A stretch of 64,000 nt of DNA, taken from NCBI GenBank assembly GCA_024637255.1, contig JAGXFO010000018.1:62001-126000 (forward strand). Reading direction: 5' to 3'. Of this stretch, positions 43,271-51,130 are shown one piece after another. Position 1 is the stretch's first letter, and every line of letters starts with the position of its first letter. The notes beneath the pieces are model-generated. The model did no database searches. It saw only the letters and a program-made list of their open reading frames with translations, and was not told the DNA's origin. The position numbers were made by a program, and so were the translations under genes. Source of the DNA: Sulfurovum sp. GTDB lineage: Bacteria; Campylobacterota; Campylobacteria; Campylobacterales; Sulfurovaceae.

Positions 43271-43530
43271 TATTTGACATTTAAGTCAAGAAAATATGTT
43301 GTACTGTAATATGCTTGATACCCTATCCTTGTCTTTTCTGTCAAAAAAATCATAATGCAAACTCAATACTCTCATAATCTTTTTTAATTGCTGAATGCGT
43401 ATTCCGCACAGTATCTGTTTCGCATAATAGTTACACTCAACCTAGTAAACATATAGATCCAAATTTTCAGCATCTTCTTCTAAAATTGAGATTGTGCCGT
43501 CGGCATCTCTTAATCTCTGGGCCTCATTAG

Positions 43531-43570
43531 CGTCATCCTTAAAACCATTGGTATGGTTTTAAGGATGACG
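43531..43570. repeat. perfect 18-bp inverted repeat
   Basis: CGTCATCCTTAAAACCAT (43531-43548) is followed by a 4-base loop TGGT and its exact complement (43553-43570). Neither side has a T tract. It could form a very stable hairpin or cruciform. It may be the join of two IS ends, a small mobile palindrome or a bidirectional terminator for the DUF2235 gene 186 bases away. Confidence 0.7.
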
Positions 43571-43638
43571 TTTGCAAAAGGGTAAGTGTTTTTCGTAACT
43601 AGAGAAGATGTAAGAAGTAGAAGATAAGCCCAACCATC

Positions 43639-43716
43639 AGATCTAGTGAAACTCTTGGCTGGAGAACACCTCATAAATTGTTTTATGAACTTGAAAGGCA
43701 ACCTGAGAAAATATAG
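43639..43716 (+). pseudogene. IS30-like transposase C-terminal remnant
   Basis: Twenty-five codons, RSSETLGWRTPHKLFYELER then QPEKI and a stop, match the C-terminal RPRKTLGWRTPxExF motif of IS30-type transposases. Nothing else of the element is present. Confidence 0.55.
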
Positions 43717-43755
43717 GATATTTTGAACTTAGGGATTGCATTTAAGATTTAAATT

Positions 43756-45168
43756 TTAGTAATACTCTTTCACTTTATCATGATTTTTCAAAGACTCTGG
43801 TCTATATGGTTTACAATAACCATAATCACTTATGAAGTCGTATTCAAATCTTTCTATAACTGTATGATGCAATGTAGCAGTTTCATCAATACGGCGTATT
43901 TCCATTGGCCAAGAAAAACGAATTTTTTTCGGCCACCAACCAGGCCATTTTTCACTAATGGAACTAATTTCACAATGTTGTATTCCTTTTGAAAAAGGAA
44001 AAAGATTTAACATTTCTTTATTAAAAATTACTGGGTGCTCAACTTCTTTATTCTGTTCAATCATCCAACTTAAGGCTATATCAGATAATCTCGACTCATC
44101 TTCATTATAACTACCACCTATATCAGAATGATTTCCCGCAAACCATACTTGCCTTAACCACATAGGATCTTGTCCTTCTGTTATCTTATAATCCGCAGAA
44201 TGGCCCCAGCCAACACGAGGAAAATTCTTTCTATTTTCATCAATAGATATTGCATGACGTGCATAAGGCACTAGATTGTCCAAAAACAAATCATAATTTT
44301 TTAGGCCCCAAGACTTCAGATGCCATTTAACTTTTAGTAAGCCGGGTTCTGGGTAGTTAGATATATAACGTATACGCTTCTTAAATATATTAAACCCAAT
44401 TAAAATAAACAATAATAAAAGTAATGCCCCGAAAACTGTTGAATGCGTGCTTGATAACAAAAAAGTAATTGCTGCAATAAATAAAGCACCAAAAAGCGAC
44501 CAAAAAATAACTTTTTTCCACCAGCTTATACCTAAAGCAGCTACTGTATCAAAAACCCCTATGAAATAAGGTTGTACATTACCTTGTGCCTCACCCATTC
44601 GTCCGATACCTTCTGATCCATATTTTTTTCTAAACCTTTTGGCTTGTTCTTCTCTTTCCAGCTCATATTCTCTTCGATTTTTACTTATACCATGTTCATA
44701 TACTTTAAAAACTGCTTCTTCTGCTATAGCTCTTAACTTAGTGCCGTATCTAGGAAGAGGTGTGCTATCAGCATCATGTGTTGGTATCCCACATAAATTC
44801 ATAACATTTGCAACGCAACGTACTGTATACGCTCCTCGGCTAAAACCAAATAGATATATTCTATCCCCTGGTTCATAATGCTTAAGAATTGCTTCATAAC
44901 AATCAACGATATTAATATTAATACCACTACCAAGTGCACTACTTAATGTTTTTTTCATTCTTTTAATAGGATGAGAAATAAACGACTCTCCTTCTCCAGA
45001 ACCTAAACCAGGATCATAAAAGGCAACTTGCTTATTTGGGTCAATGCGACTATCCGGACCAACTCTGGAGGCTCTATACATTTTGTATATATTACTAAGT
45101 CGCTGCTCCGGCCTAAGACCTCCGGCCTGTCCTGTTCCGTCTGAATAAATAACAATATTTTTTGACAT
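43756..45168 (-). CDS. DUF2235 alpha/beta-hydrolase (lipase-like) with membrane spans
   Basis: A 470-residue protein of the DUF2235 family, which includes Tle1-type phospholipases. The nucleophile elbow GFSRG is at 108-112 (Ser110), a candidate Asp lies in IGVFDTVAALG and a His in WFAGNHSDIGG. Two hydrophobic spans (about 222-265) are inserted in the middle, so it is probably membrane-bound. It lies 79 bases downstream of the subtilase of the IetAS-like pair on the same strand, with its own AAAGGAT site. It may be a membrane-damaging effector; this is inference. Confidence 0.8.
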   Translation of the reverse strand: MSKNIVIYSDGTGQAGGLRPEQRLSNIYKMYRASRVGPDSRIDPNKQVAFYDPGLGSGEGESFISHPIKRMKKTLSSALGSGININIVDCYEAILKHYEPGDRIYLFGFSRGAYTVRCVANVMNLCGIPTHDADSTPLPRYGTKLRAIAEEAVFKVYEHGISKNRREYELEREEQAKRFRKKYGSEGIGRMGEAQGNVQPYFIGVFDTVAALGISWWKKVIFWSLFGALFIAAITFLLSSTHSTVFGALLLLLFILIGFNIFKKRIRYISNYPEPGLLKVKWHLKSWGLKNYDLFLDNLVPYARHAISIDENRKNFPRVGWGHSADYKITEGQDPMWLRQVWFAGNHSDIGGSYNEDESRLSDIALSWMIEQNKEVEHPVIFNKEMLNLFPFSKGIQHCEISSISEKWPGWWPKKIRFSWPMEIRRIDETATLHHTVIERFEYDFISDYGYCKPYRPESLKNHDKVKEYY

Positions 45169-45247
45169 ATTTCTTTTTATCCTTTATTGACTTATTTAAT
45201 CATAATTATTTTTCTTGCAAATTTAGTATCACTAAATTTTCTCTAAT

Positions 45248-47422
45248 CTATATTCGGATTTTAACTTCTTGTTTTACTCGAATCGGCTGCAATATTTGAT
45301 ATTGTTGTCTAATACTATTATATAAAGGATAGCCTTTCTTTGATTTGAGTGTTAAAACCAGCACATACGGTAACTCTTCTGTATTTTCTTTTTTTACTAC
45401 TTTACCTGCATCTCTAGCTTGATATACTACTTCAAAACATGGTTTTTTTAAAGAGCTTGCTAAAAGAATTTCCTCTTTATGCAAAGTTGTTTCCCATTTA
45501 TGTGCATCTTTACGAGCATCTGATTCAGTTTGATATAACTTTTTTGGACTAAAAAAAGTCCTTGTTCTCCCCTCCTTTGGCTTGAATACAATTGTTAGTC
45601 CATTGTTTGTATAGCTATCTGGATGAGCAGGGTTAGTCTCAGCCGTAAAACAAAAAGTTGCTTTTATTGATATTTTTCCTTCGATTTCCTCATCGGGAAA
45701 AGGTATCGGTACTCTTAAGTATTCTGAAACGTTGAGCTTACCTTGATAAATAACGCTTACTTCGTCGTCATCACTAAAAATTATTTGACTTACCTCAGTG
45801 GGGAATCGTCCTCTTCCTATTTCATTTTGTGGTAAATCTTTATTTTCTATATTATGAATCAGTAATGCCTTCAAGGCTAATGGATTGACTTCCGTATCAA
45901 GTGTACTAGCCAAACCAATACCTGTTCTAAGCACGAGAGGAGAAGAAAAACTTGTTCCCGCTGTTGCATGTATTTGTCCAGAAATAGGTGAGTAAACCAA
46001 AAATGGGTTTTCTCTATCTCCACCAAATGCAATACCATCTGGCTTAATTAATCCTGGGCTTCTTCCCGGTCCTATGCAGCTATAATCTGTTTTTCTCCAT
46101 GTTGCATCTTCTGTATTTGCTGCCCCTACAGCTAATGCATTTACAGTATCCGATGGGGGTTGAATACGGTTTTGATCTACCAAATTTCCATCGTTTCCAA
46201 CTGCTATAGTTAATAATGTATTATTTGTTGCCAAATAGTTATCTAGCGAAGAAGTCCAAACATGTACATCATCATCTTCAATAGGGATTTGGGGACCAAG
46301 ACTGAGATTAGCAAATTGATATTTTTTTGAATGTAGCGCATGTAAAATTCTATCTAGGACTGTAAATAAGTCTGGTTCACTAGATGCAGATGTATCAAGT
46401 ACTCTGTAGTGATCAATATTCGAGTATGGTATTGGCAATGTAGTCTGTCCTTCTTTCACATTACCAAATAATATTGTTGATGTTACTTCTGATCCATGGT
46501 TCAAGAACTCTTGATCTGTTACTGCTCCACTTTCATAAATTGTTTCATTACACCACTTTGATAAATTAGTGTTTCCTATACCTCCATCAAAGACAGCTAC
46601 GTTTATTCTAGTATCCTTGGCATTTTCTTCAGGTAAAGACATTGTAGGCATTTTATGTATAGTTCGCTGAATAAGAGGTTTAAACATTCTTAATTTCGGC
46701 ATTTCTCTTAATACTCGTAAATATGTAAAACTTGCGATACTTTGAGCCTGTTCTCCTGTTGCAATCATGGATAAAAAAGTCAATCCTGGTGTCTCTATAC
46801 GCTTATCATAATTGATTTTTACACCTATTATCTTGGCAAAATGATAAAATGCTTCCAATACATTCTTTTCATACTTAGGTGTATGTACTACTACTTCAAA
46901 TTCCTTTTCTCTATCTTGAAGAAAAGTACCTTTTACTTTATCTTCTGCTTCAAATAAAAAAAGTTTCTCATTTTTCATAATCTCCTGTTCTAAAGAAAAC
47001 TCCATTCTATTAAACTCCAAAGTATTAATTAAAGACTTAAAAGAATCACTATTCCCTGACATAAAAATATTAGTTGCAACCTGAGACTCTGGTGCATTCT
47101 TTAATTGTGTTTTTCTCGGACTTATACTAACTGACTTACTGCCAATATCTTGAAATCCAAATTCATTAAAAAATTTTACAGGATAATATGACTTAGCTAT
47201 ATATGCCGGATGTAAAATAAAGTTTGCCACGACTTTTGAATTTGGCATTGCTTCTTTAGGTATAGTGTTAATTTTATGTATTAACTCTTGAGTATCACGA
47301 AGAAGGTGCAGCCTAGATTCTTCAAAAGAATAAGGATGAGATTTTTCACTAAACCCTTGTCTATGTGGTATCGTATAAGTTAATGTTTCACCAAATCCCA
47401 GTAGTAAATTCCGATTATTCAT
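45248..47422 (-). CDS. ietS: S8 subtilisin-like protease, IetS-like
   Basis: A 724-residue protease with an N-terminal non-catalytic region (1-270) and a subtilase domain. The catalytic triad is Asp279 (VAVFDGG), His309 (LNHGSEVTS) and Ser491 (AGTSFSSP), with the oxyanion Asn410 (AVGND). There is no signal peptide, so it works in the cytosol. It starts 2 bases after the AAA ATPase gene. This pairing is that of IetAS, first described as a plasmid incompatibility/toxin-antitoxin-like system and later as anti-phage. Confidence 0.8.
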   Translation of the reverse strand: MNNRNLLLGFGETLTYTIPHRQGFSEKSHPYSFEESRLHLLRDTQELIHKINTIPKEAMPNSKVVANFILHPAYIAKSYYPVKFFNEFGFQDIGSKSVSISPRKTQLKNAPESQVATNIFMSGNSDSFKSLINTLEFNRMEFSLEQEIMKNEKLFLFEAEDKVKGTFLQDREKEFEVVVHTPKYEKNVLEAFYHFAKIIGVKINYDKRIETPGLTFLSMIATGEQAQSIASFTYLRVLREMPKLRMFKPLIQRTIHKMPTMSLPEENAKDTRINVAVFDGGIGNTNLSKWCNETIYESGAVTDQEFLNHGSEVTSTILFGNVKEGQTTLPIPYSNIDHYRVLDTSASSEPDLFTVLDRILHALHSKKYQFANLSLGPQIPIEDDDVHVWTSSLDNYLATNNTLLTIAVGNDGNLVDQNRIQPPSDTVNALAVGAANTEDATWRKTDYSCIGPGRSPGLIKPDGIAFGGDRENPFLVYSPISGQIHATAGTSFSSPLVLRTGIGLASTLDTEVNPLALKALLIHNIENKDLPQNEIGRGRFPTEVSQIIFSDDDEVSVIYQGKLNVSEYLRVPIPFPDEEIEGKISIKATFCFTAETNPAHPDSYTNNGLTIVFKPKEGRTRTFFSPKKLYQTESDARKDAHKWETTLHKEEILLASSLKKPCFEVVYQARDAGKVVKKENTEELPYVLVLTLKSKKGYPLYNSIRQQYQILQPIRVKQEVKIRI

Positions 47423-47424
47423 TT

Positions 47425-48510
47425 CTATCCTTTATTCTTTTCTAGGGCTCTCACAACTGTAGATCTTGATACACCAATAATTGATGCAATATCCATTTGA
47501 GACTTACCTTGTTCTGATAAATATTTAATCCATTGATGTTTTTCTTGCTTATTTAGAGCCAAATACTCTTTAAAATCTAATTCAAACTGCATACAAACCG
47601 TTTCTACTAATAATTTATTTTCTAAAATAGCATTTTTCTTTGCATGGTTTAATCTTTTCTCTATTGCAGAAAAGGAAAGACTCTCAATTTTACTTCCCAA
47701 CCAATTAGACAGAGAGTCATTTAAACCGTTTATACTAAAAAACTTGATTATTTGTTCTTCTGTAGGTAGTTCAAAAGTAATTACTTTATCGAATCGTCTC
47801 CAAACTGCCCTATCTAATAATTCACCATGATTTGTTGCAGCAATAAGTAAAGAGGTAGTAGGCCACTCATCTATTGCTTGGAGCAAAACTGTTACTAGTC
47901 TTTTTAATTCTCCAACATCTGACTCATCATCTCTCTTTTTGGCTATTGAATCAAATTCATCAAAGAATAGAATACATGGAAAGCTTTTTGCATAATTTAA
48001 GACTGCTCGTATATTACTGCCTGTTTTACCAAGGTAACTGCTCATAACTGTGGCAAGGTCTAATGTTAAAAGTGGGAGATTCATTTTTTCAGCTAAATAA
48101 TGTGCCATTAAGGTTTTACCCACTCCGGGAGGGCCCTCCATAAGTATTGAACGTGTTGGAAGCAATCCTTCTCTCAAAAGAGAATCACTTCTTTCTCTCT
48201 CAATACATACTCTATTAATTTCTATAGCTATTTTTTCACTCCATACAGGCTCATCTTTTAACGTAACCGATTCCAATATATTCAGTAATTGTTGTCGTGT
48301 ATCTGAATCAACCGGGGAAGGCACTGATTGGTCCATGCTTCTCAAACTACTGTCTGCTAATATTAAATTAATTTTTTTTGCAAATTTAGGATCTGACTTA
48401 TTGATTTTGCTTACCAATCTTCTTACCCTCATCTCAAAACTTTTTCGATTACCGATTAAGCCATCATGCAACAATGATATAAATAAATCTTCTGGTATTA
48501 TTTCAGTCAT
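47425..48510 (-). CDS. ietA: AAA+ ATPase with C-terminal HTH, IetA-like
   Basis: A 361-residue AAA ATPase: Walker A GPPGVGKT (126-133), Walker B LFFDEFDSIA (181-190), and sensor and arginine-finger region AATNHGELLDRAVWRRFDKV. The last 30 residues, KSQMDIASIIGVSRSTVVRA, form a resolvase/HTH-like DNA-binding helix-turn-helix. I start at 48510 because GAGAGG lies six bases upstream of this ATG. It probably restrains or directs the protease IetS. Its HTH may bind the repeats upstream of its own gene. Confidence 0.8.
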   Translation of the reverse strand: MTEIIPEDLFISLLHDGLIGNRKSFEMRVRRLVSKINKSDPKFAKKINLILADSSLRSMDQSVPSPVDSDTRQQLLNILESVTLKDEPVWSEKIAIEINRVCIERERSDSLLREGLLPTRSILMEGPPGVGKTLMAHYLAEKMNLPLLTLDLATVMSSYLGKTGSNIRAVLNYAKSFPCILFFDEFDSIAKKRDDESDVGELKRLVTVLLQAIDEWPTTSLLIAATNHGELLDRAVWRRFDKVITFELPTEEQIIKFFSINGLNDSLSNWLGSKIESLSFSAIEKRLNHAKKNAILENKLLVETVCMQFELDFKEYLALNKQEKHQWIKYLSEQGKSQMDIASIIGVSRSTVVRALEKNKG

Positions 48511-48540
48511 GTTTCCCTCTCGAACACTATAATTTAACAT

Positions 48541-48642
48541 ATGATACCATCATATTTTTAAAAAGATACAATAAGTAATATAAAATTAGATATTTTAATT
48601 AATTTTGTATAAAATGATACATCATTTTATACACTATGATAC
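48541..48642 (-). promoter_or_regulatory. ATGATAC repeats and palindrome upstream of ietA
   Basis: ATGATAC occurs at 48541-48547, 48614-48620 and 48636-48642. The middle one overlaps a perfect 12-bp inverted repeat GTATAAAATGAT (48607-48618) / complement (48621-48632) with a 2-base centre. It lies 97-122 bases before the ietA start. Symmetric sites of this sort are usual operators. The HTH tail of the ATPase is a candidate ligand. Confidence 0.5.
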
Positions 48643-49371
48643 AGAATTCTATGTTTTTTATATTTTATAAAAAGGTTTTTAAAATGTATATATCTCGTTA
48701 CCTGCAACCTAATTACTCCTATACAAAAATACAACCAGCTTTGTGAATTTATTGAAAGCTTTGGTACTTATTACCATTATTCTAAATCAGCATACTTTAT
48801 TAAATCATCATTATCTCCCAAAGAAGCACGAGACAAACCTTCTATCACACTTGACTCTAATATGATAAACTATTCATAGGCAAAATAGCTAGGGTAGCTA
48901 CGTGGAAAAGATTAGGTACAGAGAGGTCAAACTAGATAAAGAAAAATTTTTAGTACCCTCTGTTTGCGTGCTATAAATCCTCCAATTCTAACTTCAAATA
49001 GACTCTAGTGTTGAACATATCCAGTGTATTTTTTATATTAGAGATAAAAAATGGCCCTAGGAAATGAGCCATGACGGTTGAGAAGCTGGTCGCTTACCAT
49101 TTCCAGTAATCTTCTTTGACGGGGGGGGTTGGATAAATATTTAGGGGGTGTAGTATATGCTACCAAAAGTGACTGACGTGGAATTTTAAACGCTCTCATC
49201 AAGATATCCATCGGCATCCACTTTCAAAGCGTATCAAAGATATTTCCAAACAGTTAAGCTTGTAGTATCTTTTATTATATTTTAGCGTTTATTATTGGAA
49301 CTAAAAACTCAATCAAACTGAGCTATACAAGGTACAGAAAAGAGTTGTTAGAGTAAATGCTATAATCTAAT
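48643..49371. other. gap without recognised gene
   Basis: About 730 AT-rich bases. Short open pieces such as LEMVSDQLLNRHGSFPRAI on the minus strand (near 49060-49120) look like gene debris but match nothing I know. A run of eight G residues stands at 49121-49128. No RNA gene is seen. Confidence 0.35.
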
Positions 49372-51069
49372 TTATGAAATTATCTTACCCAAAACTCCCG
49401 CTACCCATCTCGTTTTACCGATAGTTCCTATTTTACCTGTCTTCTCATGATTTTTCGTTTTAAACTTTATCCCTGATTTCCCATCATACTGTTTTTTCAA
49501 ATCATTTATTGTTTTATTATCTTCAACATAATACTTTAAAAACTCATCAAACATCTCAGGACCAAGATGATGTTTTGAAGAAATGACCCAGGTGCTAGAC
49601 GATGCACTGTTTTCTAATTCCAATAATCCAACATAAATATCTTTATACTCAAAAGTGGCTGTAATATATTGTCTGCTTCTGCCATGTATCATGCATTTAG
49701 AATTCGGATTTCCATTTTTTCTATTCATGACAGTTTTCATCTTTTTATTTGTGTGCACCTGTAAGTTTTTTATTGTTTTTTGTGTGCCCATATAATCAAC
49801 ATATTGATTGAATTCATCAAAATTATATGTATGTTCACTATCATTCATTTCTTGAAACTTTTCCCCTTTGGATGATATTCTCGCTTTTCGTATTTTATTC
49901 TCACCACTCTTTGATGAATCCGTCAGGCTTTGATCTACTGTTTCATCCGACAATGTTTCTTCCATTATCTTTAATCTTTCCAGTACTTCATCATCAGTTA
50001 GCTTGTCAGTCAGCATTTCGATATTTTTTAAACTACTGCACTTCAATCTACGATTTGCAACGATGATATTATTTTTATATCTTCTGCTTGCGTGTTCTGA
50101 CTTCAAACGTTCAGTTGTATCTGAAGGTATTTTAACCGGTACTGTCGGTAAATTATCAATATCATCTGTTTCTGTAACGATTTTTTTGCCTTGGAAAAAG
50201 GTCGTGAATTTCGAAAATCCCATAGGTGAGTCATCATCTGTTATTTCATGAACATAGACATAATGTCTTCCTTCATGAAAGAAACTATTTGATCGTGTCG
50301 AAATAGAAAACTTATTTCGTTGCGGAAATTTTGCCTTGATTGGGACATGATAAATTTTCTTATTCGGATACATGTCTTTCATTTTTCTGATATAAGCTTT
50401 TAAATATGTTCCTATTTTTTCAAATGCTTGGATAGCATCTGTTTGGCATAAGAACCGATGAATAAAAGGAGTTTCGCCTTCAGAAATGTAGTTAGGAACT
50501 ATTATTGAGGCATTATCGGGGTTACAGTCATATCCAAAATGTAAATCTTCTAGACTGCATCTTAATGTTGCCTCTCTTAAAAGTGTCGAACGGTAATAAT
50601 AATATATAGCTATTGCGTAATGAGGAATAATTAAATCAGTTAATCCCACTTTAATTAAACAACAACTTATTTTCTTTGCTTTATCTAAATAAGTTTTATT
50701 CCATCCTAGCAACTGATCTATAATATTAACATCAAGCAATACTTCTAATTGAAGATTATATTGATCTGATACCAATCTTATATCAATATTGTATGTACGA
50801 TTCTCAATTTTACTTTTCTTGTTTACCTGTTTGTCTAGCTTGCCATTTTTATAAGCTTTGTGCAATTTAAAACCAGTAAAAAAAATTTCGGGAGATACGG
50901 GGGTTATAAAGTGTTGGCCAGTAGTTAGATTTTTAACGGCTGCGTTAAAATAACTGTTCCCGATGTCTTCATCCAAATCGGGTTTTAAACTTAACGGCAT
51001 CATAAACATAAAAGTATCGTCCGGATTATCTACCATAAAATCAGGAACGACTCTTTTTGATTTTGCCAT
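49372..51069 (-). CDS. TnsE-like transposition protein
   Basis: A 565-residue protein at the right island edge, reading inward. Its general order of segments recalls TnsE of Tn7: a beta-rich N-terminal part, LIIPHYAIAIYYYYRSTLLR with YDCNPDNASIIVP (about 146-195), a charged linker (about 335-420), and a C-terminal domain with SRQYITATFEYKDIYVGLLE and a WVISSKHH stretch corresponding to the LLEVD...LST region of TnsE. TnsE directs Tn7 to replicating DNA, mainly conjugal plasmids. The similarity is my reading and not a search result. The gene starts inside the right-end repeats. Confidence 0.55.
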   Translation of the reverse strand: MAKSKRVVPDFMVDNPDDTFMFMMPLSLKPDLDEDIGNSYFNAAVKNLTTGQHFITPVSPEIFFTGFKLHKAYKNGKLDKQVNKKSKIENRTYNIDIRLVSDQYNLQLEVLLDVNIIDQLLGWNKTYLDKAKKISCCLIKVGLTDLIIPHYAIAIYYYYRSTLLREATLRCSLEDLHFGYDCNPDNASIIVPNYISEGETPFIHRFLCQTDAIQAFEKIGTYLKAYIRKMKDMYPNKKIYHVPIKAKFPQRNKFSISTRSNSFFHEGRHYVYVHEITDDDSPMGFSKFTTFFQGKKIVTETDDIDNLPTVPVKIPSDTTERLKSEHASRRYKNNIIVANRRLKCSSLKNIEMLTDKLTDDEVLERLKIMEETLSDETVDQSLTDSSKSGENKIRKARISSKGEKFQEMNDSEHTYNFDEFNQYVDYMGTQKTIKNLQVHTNKKMKTVMNRKNGNPNSKCMIHGRSRQYITATFEYKDIYVGLLELENSASSSTWVISSKHHLGPEMFDEFLKYYVEDNKTINDLKKQYDGKSGIKFKTKNHEKTGKIGTIGKTRWVAGVLGKIIS

Positions 51070-51130
51070 TTAAATCAATCCGTTCTCATACTTTATTGTA
51101 TCTATTATCATGCTTTGTTGTTCATTATCA
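51070..51130 (-). repeat. TnsB-type repeats, right transposon end
   Basis: On the minus strand units begin with TGATAAT at 51130 and 51110 and with TGAGAAC at 51088, spaced 20 and 22 bases. The unit TGATAATAGATACAATAAAG is the inverted match of the left-end unit at 25317. The outermost unit starts directly after the mnmG stop codon (TAA|TGATAATG). So this end of the element lies at or inside the last codons of mnmG. Confidence 0.7.

Noticed and set aside
43531..43570. Integron attC site
   Set aside because: The characteristic GTTRRRY and RYYYAAC core sites are absent and the arms are fully paired, whereas attC hairpins have bulged bases.
43510..43701. 63-residue minus-strand open frame
   Set aside because: It is the reverse of the IS30-like remnant and palindrome, with no ribosome binding site or family likeness.
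49121..49128. G8 tract as a phase-variation switch
   Set aside because: It lies in a gene-free stretch with no start codon or recognised gene nearby, unlike the tract at 33771.
25022..51130. Island moved by a tyrosine or serine integrase, as the mnmG tail copy might suggest
   Set aside because: No integrase gene was found in the island. The only recombinase trace is a truncated resolvase deep inside it, and the ends carry TnsB-type arrays. Loss of an integrase cannot be excluded.
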